A stretch of 64,000 nucleotides of DNA from Macrotis lagotis (lineage: Eukaryota > Chordata > Mammalia > Peramelemorphia > Peramelidae). The stretch lies in the NCBI RefSeq assembly GCF_037893015.1, contig NC_133661.1:221923193-221987192 (forward strand). Reading direction: 5' to 3'. A program made the position numbers and the translations under genes. Positions 57,024 to 64,000 of the stretch are shown piece after piece; position 1 is the first letter of the stretch; the number at the start of each line of letters is the position of its first letter. The notes under the pieces were generated by a model. It had not been told where the DNA came from. It was given only the letters and a program-made list of their open reading frames with translations, and did no database searches.

Positions 57024-57458
57024 ATGCTATCCCTCTTGTGCCAGTTCAAGAATTTCTACCTCTATAGGCACAATATGAGTGCTATACACCTCTCCCTAAT
57101 CATAGCCCCAGTTCTGAAAGCCAACAAAATAGAACCAGAATCCTATTCCATTATTCCTAGCTGGATTTTCCAGGCAACACCTCTGCCCCCAAGGGACACC
57201 CTGCTAATCTCATCAAGGGGACTTAGAGAGATTAGGGCTAGGAAGGTGGTGGCTTGCCTTGCAGCACACCCACCAGCTAAATCTCAAGATTCAACTACTA
57301 CCTTTTTAACTACAGCAACTTTAATATATGCTGTTGGAGCTGGAATTACTGTAGCTATTGGCATCAGACTTTCCCTCCAACTGATTCTCTTTAAAGGATT
57401 TAATATTTACTCATTCCAATTACAAGGCCTCAAAAGAGTCCATTATCATGAACTTTAA
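57024..57458 (+). other. Unrecognised 144-codon open frame
   Basis: ATG-started frame with a hydrophobic stretch near residues 97-124 (TLIYAVGAGITVAIGIRLSL). I recognise no family. There is no splice or promoter evidence, and it may be chance or the remains of a retrocopied gene. Confidence 0.15.
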
Positions 57459-57644
57459 CAGGTCATGGAAATCCAACAAGGTAATAATTACAAAAAATAA
57501 AATAACTGATTTTGATTAAAAAGTGATTGAAAAGTTTTGCACAAATAAAATAAACAATTATACTTTAAAGGGTGAAGTGGTCAATTGGAAAAAAATTCTT
57601 TGCATTAAATTTCTCAGATAAGGATTTAGTATCCAAAGTATATG

Positions 57645-57885
57645 GCATCTAGGTAGCACTGTGAATCAAATCACCTTGACTTGGAGTCAGGAAGACTTGA
57701 ATTGAAATCCAGTCTCAGAAGCTTACTAGCTCTATCACCCTGGGCAAGTCACTTGACCCCGTTTGTCTCAGTTTCCTCATCTAAAAATGGAGAAGGAAAT
57801 AGCAAACCACTCCAGTATCTTTATCAAGAAAACTTCAAATGGATTCACGAAAAGTCAGACATGACTGAACAAGAGCAAAAATTCA
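57645..57885 (+). mobile_element. Older, longer tRNA-like SINE inside the L1
   Basis: ATCTAGGTAGCACTGTGAAT, TTGAATTGAAATCCAGTCTC, GTTTGTCTCAGTTTCCTCAT and CAAGAAAACTTCAAATGGAT. L1 text resumes on the right. Confidence 0.75.
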
Positions 57886-58039
57886 AGATATATTGATAAC
57901 TAATAAAAAACACATAAAATCAAAAGTCATTCCCCAGTAGATAAATGCTCAAAGGATATGAACAGTTCTCAAAAGAACTGCAAATTATTAACAACCATAA
58001 TTTTAAAATTTCCAATCACTAATAAAAGAAATAGAAATA

Positions 58040-60173
58040 GGAGGAGGAGCCGCTGGCGCCGTCATGGAGGACACGCAGAGAGTTCGGGCCCCTGGCGGCC
58101 GGAACCGGGGCTCCCGGGGCGCCCGCAAAGCCGCAGGTTATAAAGAAGCAAGTGCTTTGAAAAGTGAAGAAGCTTCTAGAAGGAAAGCTGAACTGGAGGC
58201 AGCTATCAAAAAAAAATTGAATATGAGAGGAAAGCCTTGCATATTGTTGAACAACTTTTGGAAGAAGACATTACAGAAGAATTCTTTGTGGAATCTGGCA
58301 AACAGATTACATCTGCACATTACAAGGATGTTGTGGAAGAACACTTCATCATCCATCTCTGCGGTTATACTTTATGCCATAATAGGATAGGAAACATGCC
58401 AAAACAGAAATATATGATTTCTACCAAAACAAATAAAGTCTATGATATCACTGAAAGAAAGTTTTTCTGCAGCAATTTTTTGTTATCGAGCATCTAAATA
58501 CTTTGAAGCTCAGATTTCCAAAAGTCCATTGTGGGTTAAAGAAGAAGAAAGGCCTCCTGATTTTCAGCTGCTAATGGAAGGACAAAGTGGTCATTCTGGT
58601 GAAGAAGTCAGGTTATGTGATGAGACTGTTAAAACATCGGACATTGAGAATCCTGGCCAGTCGGGAGTCCAGAATGAGTCTGGTTCCTCTAGCACCCACA
58701 GTCACAGTAGCAGCGACGATGAACAAGGATTTGTTTCTTCTCTTCTACCGGGTAACAAACCAAATTTGGCCCCTGGAAGGCAGCAGCCATATCCAAAAAG
58801 CATCCTGAAAAAGAGGCCTGGCCAGAAAGCTAACTCCAGACACCCAAACAAAGATCCGCCCCTGTCTGATTTAGCTGAGCAGTTGCACAGGTGTAGCTTG
58901 GACAACCTGGAGAAAGCAGGCACTCCTGACCATTGTTTACAAGAGGGAAACACCTCTGAAAAATCAAAAGCCGCATAGAATTCCCAAGATGGTTGTGACA
59001 GTTCACAGATAACTATGTAGGCATAAGCAAAAAAGGAGCAGAATATTTTAGGCAGAAATTTGCAATGTTGAATCAACCTGCCCAATCGGGTTTTAGTCCA
59101 TTTCCGGTGGATCCTGCTAAGGCCAAGGCAGGCTTGTTTGAAGCCCTCAAAGAGACTTTAATGGAATGGAAGACAGAAGAAACGTTAAAGTTTTTACATG
59201 GTAAGAATTATATCCCCGTTCCTCTGTCAGCCTCACCATCCCTTCATCAGGAAGGGGGAGAAGAAAAGGACAAGGAGGCCCCAGAACCAGGACAGGAGAG
59301 TCACACTGTGGCTGCTGGACAGGTGTCACAGAACACCCTGGATCAATCTCTGCCATTCAGTGATGCAGGCACTGCCATTCACCCTCTGCCAAGTTATGAG
59401 AGCCTAAAAAAAGAAACCGAAGCATTGAATTTAAGGATTAGGGAGTTCTATAGAGGAAAATATGTTCTAGATGAGCAGTCCCCCAAAACAGAAATCACAA
59501 GCAAGGGTGATCCTACATTTCCACTCATAGATTCAAGTTCTCAGAACCAGATTAGAAAACACATTGTACTTGAAAAGTTGACTAAAGTATTACCTGGAAT
59601 CTTGGGTCCTCTTCAGGTTACATTGAGCGATATCTACACTGAACTTAAAAATCTTGTCCAGAGTTTTAGGTTAACAAATAAAAATATCATTCACAAGCCA
59701 GCAGAATGGACCTTAATCTATTGTATTACTGTCATTGTTGTCCCAGATGATCTTGATGCAGAAGCATTCCCAGAAAAATGCTGGTTATACACAGTTTATT
59801 GCCACGTTACTTGAAGAGTTGGATTTCAAGAATGAAGACCTAGAAAGGTTAACCAGGATCTTCACAGCTAACTGTCTGCTCAGCTGATGCAGTTGGTGGA
59901 GAGACAGCAGAAGAGGGACTTCCCTTCCTTCTCCCTTGGCACATCATTATTTTTGGAGATTCTGCAACTTTTATTTTCTTCTCAGTATCAAAATGTGAGC
60001 AAGGTCCTGAGAAGCTCTTGAGCAGCCTGGTTTGTCTGGGTCAGTTCTAGCACACGCCTAGGTGATGGGCAGGAGGTGTGAAAGCCTCCCAGATCTGGAC
60101 AACTCTCACCAGTCCATTGTCAGCAGTAAACCATCGGGGGTCAATAAAGGGAGTTTTAACAGGAAAAAAAAAA
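58040..60173 (+). pseudogene. RPAP2: Processed RPAP2 retropseudogene with TSD and poly(A)
   Basis: An intronless copy of RPAP2 (RNA polymerase II-associated protein 2, an Rtr1-type CTD phosphatase). It starts in a short 5' UTR, with ATG at 58064 (MEDTQRV), carries the Rtr1 zinc-region text ([20 protein letters not shown]), and continues with [61 protein letters not shown] and DSSSQNQIRKHIVLEKL. Frame changes occur in an A run near 58210, in a T run near 58480, between 58978 and 59065 after a stop, and near 59715-59790. The original stop position is about 59887. AATAAA is at 60143, followed by a 10-A run. Perfect 16-bp flanks AAAAGAAATAGAAATA lie at 58024-58039 and 60170-60185 (the second overlaps the A run). 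The parent gene lies elsewhere. Confidence 0.95.
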
Positions 60174-60356
60174 GAAATAGAAATAAAAAAGCCCCAAAGT
60201 TTTACCTTACCCTCAGCAAACAGGCAAAGATGATAAAAAGTTGGAGTAATAATAGGAAGATAGGCCCACTTAGGCATTGTTGGTAAAGCTGTGAATCAAT
60301 ACAACCATTTTGGAAAGCAATTTGTACTTACACAAAGTGATTAAAATATCTTTACT

Positions 60357-60543
60357 TAGGGGCAGTTAGGTAGAAGGGAGGCTAGGTGGAACAGTGAATA
60401 AAGCACCAGCCCTGGATTCAGGAGTACCTGGGTTCAAATCCGGTCTCAGACACTTAATAATTACCTAGCTGTGTGGCCTTGGGCAAGCCACTTAAACCCC
60501 ATTTGCCTTGCAAAAATCTAAAAAAAATTTTTTTTTTTAAATT
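60357..60543 (+). mobile_element. tRNA-derived SINE with a duplicated head, with TSD
   Basis: The 5' end is doubled (AGGGGCAGTTAGGTAGAAGG then GAGGCTAGGTGGAACAGTG), followed by a normal body and tail. Perfect 15-bp flanks TAAAATATCTTTACT lie at 60342-60356 and 60544-60558. Confidence 0.92.
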
Positions 60544-60829
60544 TAAAATATCTTTACTCCTTGATTTAGATTCTACTCACTACTAGGTTTATACTTCAAG
60601 AAGGTAATTGATAAGAATTACATCCTCATATACCCCAAAATACAAAAAGCAGGATTTTTTTGTAGTAAAAAAAAGAATTATAAACAAATTATTCAGTGTT
60701 TAGGGAATATCTCAACAACTTTGAATATACTGGAATATTATGACATAAAAATGATAAACATGATGAATACAGAGAAGCATAGAAAACCTTAAATGAGTCA
60801 GCTGAGTGTCAGTGCATAGGAAGCTGGAC

Positions 60830-60990
60830 GTGGAGGAAAAAAGAGAATGAGTTCAAATCCTATCTCAGATACTTAGTTATGTCTCTGTGAATATTATATA
60901 ATCTCTCTCAGCCTCAGTTTCCTTCTCTGTAAAATAGGATAATAATAGCATCTATCTCATAGGATCAAATCAAATAATGTATTAAAATGT
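60830..60990 (+). repeat. MIR-type SINE
   Basis: GAGTTCAAATCCTATCTCAG, CAGCCTCAGTTTCCTTCTCT and AATAATAGCATCTATCTCAT, the usual order. Confidence 0.6.
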
Positions 60991-61001
60991 TTTGAAAAAC
61001 A

Positions 61002-61137
61002 TAAGGGGCAGCTAGGTGGCCCTGGAGTCAGGAGTACCTGAGTTCAAATCCTGCCTCAGATACTTAATAATTATCTAGTTGTGTGGCCTTGGGCAAGCCA
61101 CTTAACCCCATTTGCCTTGAAAAAAACCCCCAAAACA
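61002..61137 (+). mobile_element. tRNA-derived SINE with A-box deletion
   Basis: GGGGCAGCTAGGTGG runs straight into CCCTGGAGTCAGG, losing about 20-25 bp that includes the A box and the region after it. The body is otherwise near consensus. Confidence 0.85.
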
Positions 61138-61239
61138 TAAATCTATATACTATATATGTTAGCTATTATTATTATTATGCAAACTTTTGAAAAATAAAAT
61201 TTATATGCATATACATCTATGATATCACATATATGTATA

Positions 61240-61470
61240 TATCTATAGTGACTGCAATGATGTAAATGAAAATAATAATCACAAAAAAATTGAAAAGATA
61301 TGATGCAAAATTACAAAGAACTGGCATGAGCCCAAAGAAGAAATATGAGAAAACATCTACTTTGCAGGTAGGGGGTCCATAGTTCTAGAATATTGCATAT
61401 TTTTTTCAGATTTTTTTCAATATACTGATTACTTTTGCTAATTTGTTTTTCTCTTTTTCTTTTTTTTCTA
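61240..61470 (+). repeat. LINE-tail-like repeat sharing text with 18530
   Basis: ATGCAAAATTACAAAGAACT, ATGAGAAAACATCTACTTTG and a T-rich end. The family name is unknown to me. Confidence 0.4.
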
Positions 61471-61719
61471 AAAGATTTCTTTTTATTAAATGAGATATAT
61501 CTCTGGGAGAGGGAAAGGAAAAGAACACAAGAGGAAACTGAAGTTTTGAGAGGTCAAGAGATTGAACTGCATAAATTTGAGAACCAGATCCCAGGCCAGA
61601 ATTGAAAACAAAATGTATCAAAATTTTATTTAAATTTTTTAAGAGGTCATGGAAAATGTAAGAGTTGCTGCAGTACCAGAAGGGCAAATTTTATTCTAAT
61701 TATAAAGAGAGCTAAGAAG

Positions 61720-63110
61720 ATGGATTCTTCAAATAACCATGACTTCAATTCCTGGCAAAATCCATTACTCAATATTAAAAGGATGATTTATGACCATTTA
61801 AACAGGAAAGAACAGGAAACAGTTTCAATACGAAAAGTATTGTACCAAAATATCTTTATTTTCTTTTTTGGATAAGATAATTAGGATTGTAGAAGAGGGA
61901 AATACCTAGATTTCAGCTAAGCATTTGACAGTGTTTCTCATGTGACCCTTATCAAAAAAATGAAGAATTATACTCTGCCAAGATCATCAAATTTTCAGGT
62001 GACATGAAATTGGAAGGGATAGCTATCATGAAGGACAGAGCTCAAAGCCAAAAAGAGACTGGCAGGCTATGCTGAATATAATTAAATGAAATTTCATAAG
62101 AGTCAAATTTAAAAATCTACATAACATCAAAAATATAGTTCAGGGAAGACATGATTGAACTGCAGTTTGCAAGAAAAAGATATGAGGATTTTAGCAAACT
62201 AGAGGCTTAGAGTGAGCTTGATAAGACATGGCAGTCAAAATAGCTAACATTGAGTTGAATTTAAAAAAAAAAGGATTACTCCATCAAGTCTCTTCCTGTT
62301 TTAGTCCATTCTCCTTCATAAAGCTGCCAAAGTAACCCCATTAAAGCACAGACCTCATCATGTTACTCTCTTGCTCAAAAAAAAAACACTTTAATTCCTC
62401 CTCATATGTAGGAACAAATATATTCTATTTGATTTTTTCTTTCTTTTTCTATTTGATTTTTAAAACCTTTCACAACATGGTTTATTCCTAAATCTCCAAT
62501 CTTCCTACTTTTATTTTCATGTTCTTTACAATCCAGAAGCATTGGCATTCATGCTATTACTTTTTCTTGGTTTTCCCCTGTGCTCAGAATGTTCTTTTTC
62601 CTAACCTTGGCCCTCTGACTTCCCTGACTTCCTTCAAGCATCAGCTCAAATCTGAACTTCTGTAAGAGGGCTTTCCAAATTCCTCTGTACTAATACTTTC
62701 AGTCTAAGATTACCTCCTATTTACCCTCTATGTATACATTCCCTCATATGTATGCTATTTTTTCATATTGTAAGCTCCTTAAGAACTAAAATTGTATTGA
62801 CCTTTCTTTATATGGCCAGTGTTAAGCATTTAAAGTTTGTTGACAGACTGACTGGAAGAGTTGTAGATTATATTACATCTGGAGTATTTTGTTCAGTTTT
62901 GGTTATTTTAGAAAGAACATTGACAAGTTTAAGTGCATCCAGAACAGGGCAACCAAGATTCTATAGGGACTAGAAACCATGCTTTATGAAGCATAGTTCA
63001 ATCAAAATTGCCATGTGCCTAGACTACATGGGATGACATCTTTCCAAATGGAATACAATAGGAAGGAACTTCCAGGAGAATTGTGATAATGTGTAAAGAA
63101 AATGACTTGG
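61720..63110 (+). repeat. CR1/L3-type LINE, split by an L2 3' end
   Basis: Left part: GACTTCAATTCCTGGCAAAA, TTTTCAGGTGACATGAAATT and AGACTGGCAGGCTATGCTGA. Right part, from about 62860: ATTACATCTGGAGTATTTTG and ATCCAGAACAGGGCAACCAA. An L2 3' end (62296-62855, GTAAGCTCCTTAAGAACTA near its end) lies between. All are diverged. Confidence 0.6.
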
Positions 63111-63401
63111 AGATACTGATGCATGAATGGACATTCTGTAATAGGTTGGTTATTACATGTTGGCTATTCTTTCCACCTTTTTCCGATTGATTATGTTGTC
63201 AGAACTGGCAGTTATCTTCAAATAGGCATATGAGTTTCCTTGGACTTTTTTGCTCATTCTTTCCCATTCTACATGTAGGGACTAGCTAGCATCTCTATTT
63301 TGGAGAATTTTGAGAGGTCAAGAGATTGAGCTGCATAAAACTGAGAGACAGGTTTTGCAGGCAATCCAAAATTAATAACTTGTGGAAGACGAAGTAACTT
63401 T
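63110..63401. other. Stretch with nothing clearly recognised
   Basis: About 290 bp of moderately AT-rich sequence with a possible MIR-like scrap (GAGGTCAAGAGATTGAGC). No gene. Confidence 0.4.
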
Positions 63402-63565
63402 TTCATTTTTTTTATTTTTTAGGTTTTTGCAAGGCAAACGGGGTTAAGTGGCTTGCCCAAGACCACACAGCTAGGTAATTATTAAGTGTCTGAGACCGGA
63501 TTTGAACCCAGGTACTCCTGACTCCAGGGCTGGTGCTTTATCCACTAAGCCACCTAGCCACCCCT
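63402..63565 (-). mobile_element. tRNA-derived marsupial SINE, antisense, with TSD
   Basis: Runs from a T-rich end (TTTTTTATTTTTTAGGTTTT) through GGCTTGCCCAAGACCACAC to GCCACCTAGCCACCCC. Perfect 11-bp flanks GAAGTAACTTT lie at 63391-63401 and 63566-63576. Confidence 0.93.
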
Positions 63566-63768
63566 GAAGTAACTTTCAAGACTCCAGCCTGATGGAGGCT
63601 GGGATGAAAACTTTTTTGAGCAGAGATGACACATCTGGACATGGACTTGGTGGGATTATTGCTGTGTAAGAACTAAATAGTTTTTGAGCCTAATTTCTCC
63701 CCCAACTCCCAGAGTCCCAGAGATAAAGACAGTATCGGATTATACCCTTGAGGTGCTAGGGATAATAA

Positions 63769-63795
63769 TATAATATATATATATATATGTATATG

Positions 63796-63882
<87 letters not shown>
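63769..63882. repeat. Long (TA)n tract
   Basis: About 112 nt of almost uninterrupted TA repeats with three TG/CA interruptions (TATGTATATGTATATACATA). It is almost self-complementary and is hard to sequence or assemble. Confidence 0.95.
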
Positions 63883-63885
<3 letters not shown>

Positions 63886-64000
63886 GGAGGAAACATAGTG
63901 AATGAGGGCTAGAATAAGTTGCACTAACGATAAAGTCATACCCAATCCTTCAAAGCACTCTGGAACTCTGAAGTGAAATGGAAGTCATCTGGTCCTGAGA

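Larger units (their letters stand above)
54100..57480. other. Intergenic region upstream of TRIP11
   Basis: 54255-54350 resembles an antisense L2/MIR end (GGCCAGGCCCTGTGCTGGGC). 54540-54770 is very AT-rich. 54768-54990 is an older SINE. 55019-55065 is a short GATA/GATG run. 55085-55195 is an L2-like tail. 55510-56230 is text like an unnamed ancient repeat. 56455-56600 resembles the repeat at 7313. 56610-57480 has no recognised repeat apart from the unexplained frame at 57024. No gene is supported. Confidence 0.45.
57480..60800 (+). mobile_element. Old L1 fragment split by three insertions
   Basis: L1 ORF2 text appears in order at 57500-57640 (GAAAAGTTTTGCACAAATAA, TTAAATTTCTCAGATAAGGA), 57895-58023 (TAAATGCTCAAAGGATATGA), 60186-60356 (AGGCATTGTTGGTAAAGCTG) and 60559-60800 (CTACTCACTACTAGGTTTAT). 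The gaps are a SINE, the RPAP2 retrocopy and a second SINE. Confidence 0.7.

Noticed and set aside
58064..59887. An intact RPAP2 gene
   Set aside because: Intronless, with several frame breaks, a 3' A tract and perfect target duplications: a processed copy, not the parental gene.
63673..63945. A 90-codon frame with Ile-Tyr repeats
   Set aside because: It translates the (TA)n tract.
54100..64000. 3' end of ATXN3, the expected upstream neighbour
   Set aside because: In human this gene lies upstream of TRIP11 with a gap of tens of kilobases. No ATXN3 exon text was seen here.
1..64000. CRISPR arrays, operons, phage or prokaryotic defence systems
   Set aside because: The sequence is eukaryotic with spliced exons and retrotransposons. 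The direct repeats found are SINEs, microsatellites or small tandem duplications.

Overview
The window is a piece of mammalian nuclear genome, most likely from a marsupial. It contains one large gene split into short conserved exons, a CpG-island promoter, and introns dense with retrotransposons. The commonest repeat is a tRNA-derived SINE with RNA polymerase III boxes (A-box-like TGGCGCAGTGG, B-box-like GGTTCAAATCC), of a kind I know as abundant in marsupials. L1 pieces and a half-L1 (HAL1) accompany it. I cannot name the species, and the subfamily names I use are approximate.

The gene is TRIP11 (GMAP-210, a cis-Golgi golgin) on the minus strand. Exons 1 to 14 are here, from the initiator ATG at 53228 down to 512. 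They encode about 1674 residues in one consistent frame (127, 77, 111, 276, 69, 166, 339, 41, 87, 213, 3018, 141, 194 and 164 nt). The final exons, with roughly 300 residues and the ARF-binding GRAB region, lie beyond the left edge. Exon 1 encodes the N-terminal curvature-sensing ALPS segment. Exon 11 alone encodes 1006 residues of coiled coil.

The introns hold most of the structure. Intron 2 contains a sense-oriented L1 whose 3' end stops about 30 nt before the exon 3 splice acceptor. Intron 3 contains a full-length HAL1 (34804-37897) with 12-bp target-site duplications, a frameshifted ORF1, no ORF2, and three antisense SINE-derived modules in its 3' region. Intron 1 contains a local duplication of about 350 bp and a CR1/L3-type LINE with nested SINEs. 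Intron 7 contains a 7SL RNA-like retropseudogene and a tandem pair of SINEs. Intron 9 contains a 5'-truncated L1 with target-site duplications.

Upstream of the TRIP11 CpG island (52840-53840) is a tandem duplication of about 130 bp, followed by gene-free DNA to the right edge. That stretch contains a processed retrocopy of RPAP2 mRNA (58040-60173) with 16-bp target-site duplications, poly(A) signal and poly(A) tract, decayed by frameshifts. It landed inside an old L1 that also carries two SINEs. The remainder is L2 and CR1/L3 debris, a SINE and a (TA)n tract of about 110 bp.

I found no convincing new biological system. The items most worth a second look are the L1 at the exon 3 acceptor, the HAL1 with stacked SINE modules, the nested RPAP2 retrocopy, the 7SL-like pseudogene and the promoter-proximal duplication.
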